Assembly: GCF_013376475.1 (NCBI RefSeq)
Contig: NZ_CP045508.1
Coordinates: forward strand, 2,043,501 to 2,107,500
Source: Desulfolutivibrio sulfoxidireducens
Lineage (GTDB): Bacteria > Desulfobacterota > Desulfovibrionia > Desulfovibrionales > Desulfovibrionaceae
Direction of reading: 5' to 3'
DNA: 64,000 nt
Part shown: positions 1-10,291 of the stretch, piece by piece
How the letters are laid out: every line of letters starts with the position of its first letter
How positions within the stretch are numbered: position 1 is the first letter of the stretch
Notes under the pieces: generated by a model
What the model was told of the DNA's origin: nothing
The model's input: the letters and a program-made list of their open reading frames with translations, nothing else
Databases searched by the model: none
Made by a program: the position numbers and the translations under genes

Positions 1-61
1 ACGATCCCTGCTTTCCCCCTGGCGACGGCGGATGCCGAACAACCCGAAAGGAGATACGACC

Positions 62-349
62 ATGAACGCCATCCGGATGCTGATACTCGCCCTGACCCTC
101 TGCATCGGTTTCTGCCTGGCCACCCAGGCTCATGCCTTCGACCTGTTCCGTTTTCTGGATGCGGACGATGCGCAGACCATGGGCAACCCCCTGGCCATCA
201 GCAACGAGCCGACCTACCGGGGAGGCAACCCCCTGGCCATCAGCAACGAGCCGGTCTACCGGGGCGGCAACCCCCTGGCCATCAGCAACGAGCCGACCTA
301 CCTGGGAGGCGTGCGGAAGTCGGTTCCGGCTGCCCCCACACTTCGCTAA
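62..349 (+). CDS. Small exported protein with three 14-residue repeats
   Basis: The 95-residue product begins with a Sec-type signal peptide (residues 1 to about 25, hydrophobic core then AHA before FDLF), so it is probably periplasmic or surface-exposed. Residues 41-82 are three near-identical 14-residue units beginning GNPLAISNEP, encoded by 42-bp direct repeats. The start at 62 was chosen because AAAGGAG lies just upstream; an in-frame ATG at 32 would spoil the signal peptide. A strong hairpin terminator follows. I do not recognise a family and assign no function. Confidence 0.7.
   Translation: MNAIRMLILALTLCIGFCLATQAHAFDLFRFLDADDAQTMGNPLAISNEPTYRGGNPLAISNEPVYRGGNPLAISNEPTYLGGVRKSVPAAPTLR
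182..307 (+). repeat. Three 42-bp direct repeats inside the small exported protein gene
   Basis: Units at 182-223, 224-265 and 266-307 differ at only a few bases. Each encodes one 14-residue unit in frame, so copy number can change without breaking the gene. Confidence 0.95.
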
Positions 350-370
350 CCGCCCATCAGGACGTCACCA

Positions 371-407
371 AAGAAAGGGAACGGGGAAAATCCCCGTTCC
401 CTTTCTT
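371..407 (+). terminator. Hairpin terminator after the repeat-protein gene
   Basis: Perfect 17-bp inverted repeat (371-387 with 391-407) and a 3-nt AAA loop. The arms begin AAGAAAGGG and end CCCTTTCTT, so A and T tracts flank the GC core. It lies 22 bp after the stop codon. Confidence 0.85.
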
Positions 408-433
408 TGCCGGGTGCCCTTTCGGGCAGACAA

Positions 434-462
434 ATAAAAAACCCCTTTGAGTCAAAGGGGTT
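434..462 (-). terminator. Terminator of the tRNA-Ser(CGA) gene
   Basis: Inverted repeat AACCCCTTTGA (440-450) with TCAAAGGGGTT (452-462). Read on the minus strand it is followed by a T-rich tail. It begins 10 bp beyond the tRNA 3' end. Confidence 0.85.
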
Positions 463-472
463 ATACACTCTT

Positions 473-566
473 TGGCGGAGAGGGTGGGATTCGAACCCAC
501 GTGCAGGTTACTCACCCGCAACCCGATTTCGAGTCGGGCCCGTTACGGCCGCTTCGGTACCTCTCC
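473..566 (-). tRNA. tRNA-Ser(CGA)
   Basis: The minus strand folds as a class II tRNA with a long variable arm. The acceptor stem is GGAGAGG with CCTCTCC, the T arm contains GGTTCGAATCC, and the anticodon stem CCCGA/TCGGG encloses loop CTCGAAA, giving anticodon CGA. The 3' CCA is encoded. The gene has its own promoter and terminator. Confidence 0.95.
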
Positions 567-597
567 GCAAGACGAACGTGATGCAAACGAATTTGGA

Positions 598-626
598 AGT
601 ATATCCGTTTGAACGCAGAGAGGCAA
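598..626 (-). promoter_or_regulatory. Sigma-70-type promoter of tRNA-Ser(CGA)
   Basis: On the minus strand, TTGCCT (626-621) and TATACT (603-598) are separated by 17 bp. The -10 box is about 32 bp upstream of the tRNA 5' end. The other serine tRNA in this window has the same -35 and spacing. Confidence 0.75.
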
Positions 627-692
627 GAACTTCCTCGCAAAACGACCTCGCGGGTCTGCCTTGACGGGAAGGTCCGGCACGGCGCGCCGGCC

Positions 693-1259
693 TCACGCCT
701 CTCGCCCGTTCTCCCGGCGACCGCGCCTGGCCTGAAAAAACGCCTTGAGCATCTCGCCGCATTCCGTTGCCCGGACTCCGCCGAAAACCTTCATCCGATG
801 GTTTAAGAAAGGCAGATCCATGGCCGCGATCCGGCTTCCGGCCGCGCCGGACTTGGGATCGGCCGCGCCGTAGACCAGAAGCCCCACCCGGGCGTGGACC
901 ATGGCCCCCAGGCACATCAGGCACGGCTCCAGGGTGGCCACCAGGATCGATCCGGTCAAGCGGTAGTTCCCGGCCGCCTCGGCCGCCCGGCGCAGGGCCA
1001 GGACCTCGGCGTGGGCCGTGGGATCGCCGGAGCGCAGGGGGGAATTCCCGGCCTGGGCCAAAAGCCGCCCCTCGGCGGAAAAAACCACCGCGCCCACGGG
1101 CACGTCCCCGAAGGCCGCCGCCGCCTCGGCCTCGGCCAGGGCCACGTCCATGGCCGATTCCCAGGAGTCGAGGCCGGGGGGGAGGGGCGGTGGATCGGTC
1201 AGCGCCAGGGAAGGGGGGGCGGGTATATCCATGGAATCACCACAAGAGGAACACTCCAT
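693..1259 (-). CDS. tadA: tRNA-specific adenosine deaminase
   Basis: TadA deaminates adenosine 34 to inosine in the anticodon of tRNA-Arg(ACG). The cytidine/deoxycytidylate deaminase fold is recognisable from the zinc and catalytic motif HAE (in TAHAE) and the second zinc motif PCLMC (in EPCLMCLGAM). At up to 188 residues it is slightly longer than usual because of a proline-rich N-terminal stretch of about 30 residues. The true start is uncertain: in-frame ATGs at 1259 and 1232 both lack a strong ribosome site. It lies 79 bp downstream of purQ on the same strand and may be cotranscribed with it. Confidence 0.92.
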   Translation of the reverse strand: MECSSCGDSMDIPAPPSLALTDPPPLPPGLDSWESAMDVALAEAEAAAAFGDVPVGAVVFSAEGRLLAQAGNSPLRSGDPTAHAEVLALRRAAEAAGNYRLTGSILVATLEPCLMCLGAMVHARVGLLVYGAADPKSGAAGSRIAAMDLPFLNHRMKVFGGVRATECGEMLKAFFQARRGRRENGREA

Positions 1260-1338
1260 GCCCCGTCAAAGACGCCTTGATCGAAAGACATGGGAGCGGC
1301 CTGCCGCGCGGCCGTCCTCCAGAGCCGGGAGCCCCGGT

Positions 1339-2151
1339 TCAGGTCGAGGATTTGAGGTACCTGACGCCGTTTTCCAGAAGCGCGGTGCCCAGGATGGATT
1401 TCTCTCCCCGGGTCCAGCCGGGATGGTTGGTCGGGTGGTTGAAGGCCTCCGGGTGGGGCATAAGCCCCAGGATGCGGCCTGTGGGATCGGTCAGCCCGGC
1501 GATGCCCATGGGAGAACCGTTGGGGTTCTGGGGATAGGCCTCGGTCGGCCGGCCCGTGGCCGGATCGGCGTATTGCAGGGCCACCAGGTTTTCGGACCAC
1601 AGGGCCGCCAGCACGGCCTCGTCTCTGGGCACCAGCTTGCCCTCGCCGTGACGCACGGGCAGGTCGATACGCGCGATGCCCCTGGTGAAGACGCAACGGC
1701 AATCCGGGTTGGCCATAAGCGTCACCCAACGGTCCTCGAAGCGGGCCGAGTCGTTGTTGGACAGGGAAAGCTCCCGGACGAGGGCGTTGCCGCCACGGCC
1801 CGGCAGAAGCCCGATCTTCACCAGCAGTTGAAAGCCGTTGCAGATGCCCAGGATGATGCCGCCGTTGGCCAGGAAGGTCAGAAGCTGGTCGATGACCGGC
1901 TCGCCGGACACGGTTTTGGCGTGGGTCCAGCGAAGCGCCGCGGCCTGGGCCGCGCCCAGGTCGTCGCCGTCCAGGAATCCGCCGGGAAAGATGAGGAAGT
2001 TGTAGTCGGGAAGCCGGGTCCGCCCGGCGGTGATGTCCGAAAAAAAGGCGATGTCCGTGACCTCGGATCCGGCGACGGTGGCGGCGTGGGCCGACTCGAC
2101 CTCGCAGTTGGTGCCGAAGCCGGTCACCACAATGGTCTTCACCCTGGGCAT
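1339..2151 (-). CDS. purQ: Phosphoribosylformylglycinamidine synthase, glutaminase subunit
   Basis: PurQ releases ammonia from glutamine for the fourth step of purine synthesis and works with PurL, which is not in this window. The 270-residue class I amidotransferase has the nucleophile motif GICNGFQ and the HPE motif in LMPHPEAF. The N-terminus reads VKTIVVTGFGTNCE, as in the longer PurQ variants. The start at 2151 is preceded by GGAGGA; an upstream in-frame ATG at 2232 would add 27 unrelated residues. It is transcribed away from pyrG. Confidence 0.93.
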   Translation of the reverse strand: MPRVKTIVVTGFGTNCEVESAHAATVAGSEVTDIAFFSDITAGRTRLPDYNFLIFPGGFLDGDDLGAAQAAALRWTHAKTVSGEPVIDQLLTFLANGGIILGICNGFQLLVKIGLLPGRGGNALVRELSLSNNDSARFEDRWVTLMANPDCRCVFTRGIARIDLPVRHGEGKLVPRDEAVLAALWSENLVALQYADPATGRPTEAYPQNPNGSPMGIAGLTDPTGRILGLMPHPEAFNHPTNHPGWTRGEKSILGTALLENGVRYLKSST

Positions 2152-4161
<2,010 letters not shown>

Positions 4162-4261
4162 CCTTTTCGCCCTTTCCCGGTGAAACGGCCCGGGGTCCCC
4201 ACACGCCGTCCGTCGCGTCGAGGAGACGGCCGGCCCCGGGTGGATACTCACGGGGATCGAT

Positions 4262-4783
4262 ATGGACGTGATGCACCGGGCTCGCCGGGTGGAGCTTCTT
4301 ATCCTCGACGTGGACGGGGTCATGACCGACGGCGGCCTGTACTACGACCCGTCGGGAAACATCCACAAACGATTTTACGTCCAGGACGGCTTGGGCATCA
4401 AGCTGGCCCAGGAGGCGGGGCTCGAGGTGGCCATGGTCAGCGGTCTGGACCAGGGTGCGGCCGCGGCCCGGGCCAAGGAACTGGGGATCGTGGAATACCA
4501 TGGCGGGCATCTGCGCAAGTTGCCGCTGGTGACCGGGATGCTTTCGCGCAAGGGGCTTTGCCTGGAGCAGGCCGCTTTTCTGGGAGACGACTGGGTGGAC
4601 GCGCCGGTCATGCGCCGGGTGGGACTGCCCATGGCCGTGGCCGATGCCCAGCCCGAGATTCTGGACATGGCCTTATGGGTTTCCCGGCGCCCGGGAGGCC
4701 GCGGCGCCGTGCGCGAGGCCATTCGTTTTTTGTTGCAGGCACAGGGCAGGCTTCAGGCCATGTGGGAAAAATGGGACGGATAG
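4262..4783 (+). CDS. kdsC: 3-deoxy-D-manno-octulosonate-8-phosphate phosphatase family HAD protein
   Basis: This 173-residue HAD-superfamily phosphatase matches KdsC, which removes phosphate from KDO-8-phosphate during lipopolysaccharide core synthesis. Visible motifs are the nucleophile loop LDVDGVMTDGG (Asp16 and Asp18), the KdsC-like YVQDGLGIK, the motif II region MVSG, and the motif III/IV segment FLGDDWVD. GGGGAT lies upstream of the start. It follows pyrG directly, where related genomes commonly have kdsA first. A closely related sugar-phosphate phosphatase specificity cannot be excluded. Confidence 0.88.
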   Translation: MDVMHRARRVELLILDVDGVMTDGGLYYDPSGNIHKRFYVQDGLGIKLAQEAGLEVAMVSGLDQGAAAARAKELGIVEYHGGHLRKLPLVTGMLSRKGLCLEQAAFLGDDWVDAPVMRRVGLPMAVADAQPEILDMALWVSRRPGGRGAVREAIRFLLQAQGRLQAMWEKWDG

Positions 4784-4928
4784 AAACATCCCCGCCTTGT
4801 TGCAAGGCGACGTTGTCTGTGTCATAAATCCCAATACGCAGGCGGCTTAGGCCGTGACCGGGGCACAGACGCGGCACGGTCCGTCCGGTTGATCGAAAAA
4901 CGAGAGCAAAAGGCGTAAACGAGACTCC

Positions 4929-6362
4929 ATGGCGCTGGAACTGCGGCAACAACTCAAACTTTCGCAGCAGTTGGTGATGACTCCCCAACTGCAGCAGGCC
5001 ATAAAGCTGTTGCAACTCTCACGGCTTGAACTTGTGGAGAGCATCCAGCAGGAGCTTATGGAGAATCCTCTCCTGGAGGAGGTCCTGGAGGAGGAGAAGC
5101 CGGAACGGGTCATGGTCGAAGAGGAGCACGGCCCCCTGCCCGGCGGCGAAGACACGGCCATCGAGAAGGAGCTTTTGAAAAGCGCCGAGTGGGACGACTA
5201 CCTCGGTGATTTCGCCAGCACCCCGGTGCAATCCCACATCCGGGAGACGGAGATCCCCGAGGAGGGCATGGCCTTCGACGCCAGGCTGTCCTCCAAGCCC
5301 TCCCTGGAAGGCCATCTGGATTGGCAGATGCGTCTGTCAAATTTCACCGCACGGGAACTCGCCATCGGCGAGGCCATTTGCGGCAGTCTCGATTCCTCTG
5401 GATATCTTGCGGCCACGGCCGAGGAACTGGCCGGCATGACCGGGACCACGATCGAGGAAGTGGAGGCCGTGCTGTACCGGGTGCAGCGTCTCGATCCCGT
5501 GGGCGTGGCCGCCAGGAATCCCCGGGAGTGTCTCCTGGTCCAGATGGAGGTCCTCGAATATACCGATCCGATTTTGCTTGAGCTGGTCTCCGAACACCTG
5601 GAAGACCTGGAAAAAAAGCGCTACAAGCCCCTGGTCAAAAAGTTCCGGATCAGCATGGAGCAGCTCAAGGCCTATCTGGACACCATCCAAAGCCTTGACC
5701 CCCTGCCCGGGGCCAGTTTCGGCTCCAGCGATCCCATCTACGTCAGTCCCGACGCCTACATCTACAAATACGAAAACGACTTCATCATCCTGCTCAACGA
5801 GGAAGGGCTGCCCCGGCTCCAGTTGAACGCCCTGTATATGGAGGGCTTCAAGCCAAAGGGCGACAAGGAGCGGGACTACATCCAGGACAAGAAGCGCTCG
5901 GCGGAATGGCTCATGAAAAGCCTCTATCAGCGCCAGCGTACCTTGTACAAGGTGCTTGAGAGCATCGTGCGTTTTCAGCGCGGTTTTTTCGATGATGGGG
6001 TGAACAAGCTGCGTCCGTTGATCCTCAAGGACGTAGCCGACGACATCAATATGCACGAATCCACGGTCAGCCGGATCACCTCCAACAAATACGTGGCCAC
6101 CCCGCACGGCATCTTCGAACTCAAGTTTTTTTTCAACAGCTCCCTGGAACTCGACGATGGCAGCACTGTGGGATCGGAATCGGTCAAGGCCACCATCCGG
6201 CAACTCATCGCCTCCGAGGATCCGAAAAAGCCCGTGAGCGACGAGGCCATCGCCGATATCCTCAAGGAAACGCTGCAAATCAACATCGCCCGGCGCACCG
6301 TGGCCAAATATCGGACGGCTATGGATATCGCCTCGTCGTCCAAACGCAAGGAAGTGTTTTGA
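4929..6362 (+). CDS. rpoN: RNA polymerase sigma-54 factor
   Basis: The 477-residue protein is sigma-54, which directs RNA polymerase to -24/-12 promoters together with AAA+ activators. Region I is glutamine-rich (LRQQLKLSQQLVMTPQLQQ, residues 4-22), an acidic region II follows, and the diagnostic RpoN box ARRTVAKYR lies at residues 454-462. The gene lies 145 bp after kdsC; no lptC, lptA or lptB intervenes. It precedes hpf, ptsN and rapZ in the conserved order. Confidence 0.98.
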   Translation: MALELRQQLKLSQQLVMTPQLQQAIKLLQLSRLELVESIQQELMENPLLEEVLEEEKPERVMVEEEHGPLPGGEDTAIEKELLKSAEWDDYLGDFASTPVQSHIRETEIPEEGMAFDARLSSKPSLEGHLDWQMRLSNFTARELAIGEAICGSLDSSGYLAATAEELAGMTGTTIEEVEAVLYRVQRLDPVGVAARNPRECLLVQMEVLEYTDPILLELVSEHLEDLEKKRYKPLVKKFRISMEQLKAYLDTIQSLDPLPGASFGSSDPIYVSPDAYIYKYENDFIILLNEEGLPRLQLNALYMEGFKPKGDKERDYIQDKKRSAEWLMKSLYQRQRTLYKVLESIVRFQRGFFDDGVNKLRPLILKDVADDINMHESTVSRITSNKYVATPHGIFELKFFFNSSLELDDGSTVGSESVKATIRQLIASEDPKKPVSDEAIADILKETLQINIARRTVAKYRTAMDIASSSKRKEVF

Positions 6363-6411
6363 CCAGCCCTTCACGCCGTGACCGTTTACGGCCGAACACA
6401 GGAGGAAAACG

Positions 6412-6957
6412 ATGAACATCACCTTCAACTTCAAGAATTTCGAACCCTCGGACCATCTTCGCGATTACGCCCGCAAACGTTTCGACAAGCTGGGCAAATA
6501 CATGAGCAATGCCGAAACCTCCGAGCTTTTGGTGAACCTAAGCGTGGAGAAAACCCGGCAGATGGCGGACATCGTCTTCATGGCGGACCTCTTGCACATC
6601 TCCGCCCACGAGGAATCCGAGGACATGTATTCCACCATCGACCTCATCCTGGACAAGATCGAGGCCCAGGTGCGCAAGATGCGCGAGAAGCAGAAGGACC
6701 GCCGCAAGCGCTCCGACACCGTGCGCACCGAGGTCATCAGCTTCACCGAATCCGAATCCGGGGCGCGGGAAAGAACCATCATCGAATCCGACCGCTATGA
6801 ACCCAAGCCCATGTCCGTGGACGAGGCGGCCATGCAGCTCGAGACCCTGGGATATGAGTTTCTGGTCTTTCTCAATTCCGAAACCGAACGGATCAATGTC
6901 ATCTATCGTCGCAAAAAAGGGGACTTCGGCCTTATCGATCCCGGGACGGGCAACTGA
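6412..6957 (+). CDS. hpf: Ribosome hibernation promoting factor, long form
   Basis: HPF binds the 30S decoding region and inactivates ribosomes as dimers in stationary phase. The 181 residues contain an N-terminal S30AE domain (about 1-105, beginning MNITFNFKNFEPS), a charged linker, and the C-terminal dimerisation domain (about 125-181, with MSVDEAAMQLETLGYEFLVF). The long form makes 100S ribosomes without RMF. AGGAGG precedes the ATG. It lies 49 bp after rpoN. Confidence 0.96.
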   Translation: MNITFNFKNFEPSDHLRDYARKRFDKLGKYMSNAETSELLVNLSVEKTRQMADIVFMADLLHISAHEESEDMYSTIDLILDKIEAQVRKMREKQKDRRKRSDTVRTEVISFTESESGARERTIIESDRYEPKPMSVDEAAMQLETLGYEFLVFLNSETERINVIYRRKKGDFGLIDPGTGN

Positions 6958-7059
6958 GGCCGTGTTTCTCGATAATCAGGATCATGCGCCCCAGGAGAGG
7001 CCCTCCACGGTGCCAAGCATGACCCATCCAGTTAATGGTCCCCGGGAGACGCGCTTGCA

Positions 7060-7512
7060 ATGAAGCTTGAGGAGTATCTGCGGCCCGAGTTCGTCTTGGA
7101 CGATCTTCGGGCCGCATGCAAATCCGACGTTCTGGCCGAACTGGTGGCCCCTATTGGCCGGGTCTTTCCGGATTTCGACGTCAAAAAGGCCCACTCGGTG
7201 CTCATGGATCGTGAGTCCCTGGGGACCACCGGGATCGGCGACGGCGTGGCCATTCCCCATGGCAAGATGTCCGGGCTTTCGCACATCCTTATCGTGGCCG
7301 GGCGAAGCCTTTGCGGCGTAGATTTCGAGTCCCTGGACTTTCGACCCTGCCACATCTTTTTTCTGGTCATCGCCCCGGAGCATGTGGCCGGGATGCACCT
7401 GCGCATCCTGGCCCACATCTCCAGATTGCTTGCGGACGAGGGCTTCCGGAATGCGTTTTTGCGCGCCGAGGGCCGGGAAGGGGTGTGGCGGGTGCTGACC
7501 GACGCGGCATGA
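7060..7512 (+). CDS. ptsN: PTS IIA-Ntr family protein
   Basis: This 150-residue EIIA of the fructose/nitrogen-regulatory type carries the phosphorylatable histidine His67 in GVAIPHGK. Family members accept phosphate from the nitrogen PTS (PtsP/NPr) or other HPr-like proteins and regulate potassium transport and sigma-54-linked functions. No HPr or enzyme I gene is in the window. The start is preceded by GGGAGA. Its stop overlaps the ATG of a possible small gene at 7509. Confidence 0.95.
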   Translation: MKLEEYLRPEFVLDDLRAACKSDVLAELVAPIGRVFPDFDVKKAHSVLMDRESLGTTGIGDGVAIPHGKMSGLSHILIVAGRSLCGVDFESLDFRPCHIFFLVIAPEHVAGMHLRILAHISRLLADEGFRNAFLRAEGREGVWRVLTDAA

Positions 7513-7685
7513 GGCACGCCTTCCGGATGGTTTTGGAAGGATTGCCGCGGAGTGGAATTTCTGTCCCGTCCCCTCGCGACGGGACCTTGATGACGGTTTT
7601 TTCCGCTTTTCCCGAGTGGGACGTGGTGTTTTTTATCGGCGACCATTTCGGCAAAACCCCGGGGCTTCAAGGGGTACGGTCATGA
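7509..7685 (+). CDS. Possible 58-residue gene between ptsN and rapZ
   Basis: This frame begins at an ATG that overlaps the ptsN stop as ATGA (7509-7512) and ends at a TGA that overlaps the rapZ start as ATGA (7682-7685). It thus fills the gap exactly with translational-coupling junctions at both ends. The product contains EWDVVFFIGDHFG and no signal peptide. Third-position GC is visibly lower than in its neighbours, which weakens the case. I know no family for it, and it could be a chance open frame in a 170-bp spacer. Confidence 0.35.
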   Translation: MRHAFRMVLEGLPRSGISVPSPRDGTLMTVFSAFPEWDVVFFIGDHFGKTPGLQGVRS

Positions 7686-8563
7686 CCGAGCGTGCGTTTC
7701 CCGTGATCATCCTCACCGGATTCTCCGGATCGGGGAAGAGCAGTGGACTTAAGGTCTTCGAGGACCTGGGCTTTTTTTGCGTGGACGGCCTGCCGGTAAG
7801 CCTGGCCCCCATCCTTATCAAGCTCTTCGAGGGACAGGCCGATACCCGCTACCGTGGCCTGGCCCTGGGCATGGACGTGCGCCAGGCGGACCTGGACCGG
7901 GAGTGGGGCCAGGCGCTGGGGCAGATCAAGAGTCAGGGCGTGGGCATCCAGATCGTCTTTTTCGAGGCCGACACCCAGGAGATCATCCGCCGCTACGCCA
8001 CCACCAGACGACCACACCCCCTTGAAAATCAGGACCTGGGCCTCGAAGCGGCGGTGCTTCTCGAGCGGGAACGCATGTCTCCGCTTCGCAAGGCCGCGGA
8101 CCTGATCATCAACACCACCAACTTCTCCATCCATGACCTGCGCCGCGCGCTCCAGGAAAAATGGAGCTTCCTCGAAGGCAAAAGCGGCCACCTCAAGGTG
8201 CATGTCATGTCCTTCGGCTTCAAATACGGCCCGCCGGCCGAGGCCGACCTGATCTTCGATCTGCGATTTTTGCCCAACCCCTATTTCGTCGAGGCCATGC
8301 GCCCCTTGTCCGGAAAGGATCCGGAAATCGTGCGCTATGTCCTTGGCGAGGACCCGGGGCGCACCTTCCTGGCCAAGCTTGAGGATTTTCTGCTCTATCT
8401 GTTGCCCCTCTACACCCGGGAAGGACGTTACCGCCTGGCCCTGGCCATGGGGTGCACCGGCGGCCGGCATCGCTCCGTGGCTGTGGCCGAGGCTGTTTTT
8501 GACAGACTTACCAAGGCCGGATATACTGTCTCCATCGAGCATCGGCATATCGACAAGGGATAG
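7682..8563 (+). CDS. rapZ: RNase adapter / nucleotide-binding protein RapZ
   Basis: RapZ (YvcJ family) is a P-loop nucleotide-binding protein. In enterobacteria it senses glucosamine-6-phosphate and recruits RNase E to the GlmZ small RNA. The 293-residue product has Walker A GFSGSGKSS near residues 11-19 and the C-terminal motif GCTGGRHRSV. The start at 7682 was chosen because the P-loop then falls near the N-terminus as in the family; an upstream in-frame start at 7616 adds 22 unrelated residues. It follows ptsN as in many proteobacteria. Confidence 0.95.
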   Translation: MTERAFPVIILTGFSGSGKSSGLKVFEDLGFFCVDGLPVSLAPILIKLFEGQADTRYRGLALGMDVRQADLDREWGQALGQIKSQGVGIQIVFFEADTQEIIRRYATTRRPHPLENQDLGLEAAVLLERERMSPLRKAADLIINTTNFSIHDLRRALQEKWSFLEGKSGHLKVHVMSFGFKYGPPAEADLIFDLRFLPNPYFVEAMRPLSGKDPEIVRYVLGEDPGRTFLAKLEDFLLYLLPLYTREGRYRLALAMGCTGGRHRSVAVAEAVFDRLTKAGYTVSIEHRHIDKG

Positions 8564-8629
8564 TGATGTAAGCCCGCGACCGGGTGGGCGCTTGTTTTCA
8601 ACCCGCCGGGGCCGTCCCGCCAGAACACC

Positions 8630-9067
8630 ATGAAATCCGACGCAGTCCCCGCTTCCCCCGTCGGGGTGGTCATCGCCACCCATACCGACTTCGGCGCCAG
8701 GCTGCTCAAGGCCGCCGAATTCATCATCGGCGCCCAGCAAAACTGTCGCAGCATCAGCATCGACGTCTCCCACGAGGTGGAGCTGACCCTGGCGGCCATC
8801 AAGGAGGCCATCGCCGCCACGGATCGTGGCGCCGGGGTCCTGGTGGTGACGGATATGTTCGGAGGCACGCCGACCAACTTAAGCCTCTCCCTCTTGGGAA
8901 CGGGTCGCCTGGAGGTCCTCACCGGGGTCAACTTGCCCATGTTGATCAAAATCCTCACCTCGCGCCAGATCCCCCTGGAACGTCTTGCGACCGAGGCCAA
9001 GCAAGCGGGGTGCCAGGGAATCGTCGTTGCCGGGGAGGTGTTGCGCAAGAAGGTGGCCGAGGGGTAG
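8630..9067 (+). CDS. PTS mannose/sorbose-family EIIA domain protein
   Basis: This 145-residue single-domain EIIA belongs to the mannose family. The predicted phosphohistidine is His18 in IATHTDFG, followed by the LLKAAEFIIG helix and the conserved VVTDMFGGTPTN segment. It would accept phosphate from HPr and pass it to the IIB encoded 2 bp downstream. There is no strong Shine-Dalgarno sequence before its start. It belongs to the IIA-IIB-IIC group that continues the rapZ operon. Confidence 0.92.
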   Translation: MKSDAVPASPVGVVIATHTDFGARLLKAAEFIIGAQQNCRSISIDVSHEVELTLAAIKEAIAATDRGAGVLVVTDMFGGTPTNLSLSLLGTGRLEVLTGVNLPMLIKILTSRQIPLERLATEAKQAGCQGIVVAGEVLRKKVAEG

Positions 9068-9069
9068 GC

Positions 9070-9531
9070 ATGCATTTTGTGCGCATCGACAACCGGCTGG
9101 TGCATGGCCAGGTCATCGAGACATGGTTGCCGCACACCCGGGCCACGATGATCGTGGTGGTCAACGACGAGATTGCCAGCAACGTCTTGCGGCAGGAAAT
9201 CATGTCCCTGGCCATTCCGGACGGGGTGGAAATCGTGTTTTTGGCGGTGGCGGACGTGCCCCGGTTCTTCTCCCGGGCCACGCTCAAGGAACTGGACGCG
9301 CTTATCCTGTTCTCCACCTGCGAGGATGCCCGGACAGCCTTTGAAAGCGGATACGGCTTCGATTCCCTCAACCTGGGCAACCTGCACTACGCGCCAGGGA
9401 AAAAACAGGTCTGTCCGCATGTGGCGCTGAGCAAGGAAGACGAGAGGTGTCTGCATTTTTTTTCCACAAAGGGTGTGAAGATCGATTTTCGTTGCGTACC
9501 GGGTGATTCGGAACTTCCGAGGGCGTTTTGA
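9070..9531 (+). CDS. PTS mannose/sorbose-family EIIB protein
   Basis: The 153-residue protein is a mannose-family EIIB with phosphohistidine His12 in the signature RIDNRLVHGQV. It receives phosphate from EIIA and transfers it to the sugar carried by IIC/IID. The start is 2 bp after the IIA stop. Its TGA overlaps an ATG at 9531 (TGATG), which is the natural start for the next gene but is out of frame with the rest of IIC. The substrate cannot be read from the sequence. Confidence 0.93.
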   Translation: MHFVRIDNRLVHGQVIETWLPHTRATMIVVVNDEIASNVLRQEIMSLAIPDGVEIVFLAVADVPRFFSRATLKELDALILFSTCEDARTAFESGYGFDSLNLGNLHYAPGKKQVCPHVALSKEDERCLHFFSTKGVKIDFRCVPGDSELPRAF

Positions 9532-10228
9532 TGCACATCGATACCGGACTTGTGACGCACATCCTTTTCGTCGCTTTTTTTTTGTTCTTTTTTCCTCCCT
9601 GCGTTTTTCCGTCAATCTCTTCCCCCTGGACCGCCCCCTGGTGGTTGGCCTGGTCTACGGCGCCGTTTTCGGGGACATCCCCACATGCATGAACCTGGCG
9701 GTCTTTTTTGAACTGTTCTGGCTGGACCTGTTTCCAGCCGGAACGTATATTCCGCCCAATCAGGCCGCGGCCACCCTGGCCGCACTGACCCTGGCCCGGT
9801 GCTACGGCCAGACCGAGGCCCCGGGGGTGCTGGTGGCCTCGGCCATGTCCCTGCCCCTGGCCCTGATCTTCGCCCGCCTGGAGGCCTTTCATCGCCGTTT
9901 CGAGACCACGTCCCAGGTCAAGGCCAGGGACGCGGCCGAACGTCATGGAGTGCTCCTCTCCCCGGGCCGGCTTATCCGTCGTTCTCTGACGGATATGGCC
10001 ATCATCAACGGCGTGTGTTTCTCTCTGGCCCTGGCCGGCCTTGTCGCCGCCGGCAAGCTCCTGTTCGCCATGCTGGATCCGATCCTGGCGCGACAGTCCA
10101 TGTCCTATGCCCATCTCTGGATCCTGGGCAGTCTTGGAGGCGTGCTCTCCCTGCGCCACCGCCCGGCCTACGTGGTCCTGTCCGTGGGCGTGGCCTTCGC
10201 CGTCGTCTGGTTCCTGGTATTGACGTAA
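9503..10228 (+). CDS. PTS mannose/sorbose-family EIIC, apparently frame-shifted near its start
   Basis: The main reading frame encodes a polytopic EIIC with RPLVVGLVYGAVFGD and FFELFWLDLFPAGTYIPP. In this frame the only upstream start is a GTG at 9503 without a ribosome site, giving an arginine-rich N-terminus foreign to the family. The natural start is the ATG at 9531, coupled to the IIB stop and preceded by GAGG. That frame reads a hydrophobic helix up to a T9 run (9565-9573), and a -1 shift there joins it to the main frame, giving about 232 residues. Explanations are a missing T in the assembly, a true indel, or programmed slippage. No IID gene follows. Confidence 0.8.
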   Translation: MIRNFRGRFDAHRYRTCDAHPFRRFFFVLFSSLRFSVNLFPLDRPLVVGLVYGAVFGDIPTCMNLAVFFELFWLDLFPAGTYIPPNQAAATLAALTLARCYGQTEAPGVLVASAMSLPLALIFARLEAFHRRFETTSQVKARDAAERHGVLLSPGRLIRRSLTDMAIINGVCFSLALAGLVAAGKLLFAMLDPILARQSMSYAHLWILGSLGGVLSLRHRPAYVVLSVGVAFAVVWFLVLT

Positions 10229-10291
10229 GATGCTATTCCGGGCAGAGAATCGTCATTCCGTCTTTTCCTCATTTTCCCCAGCCGAGACCCC

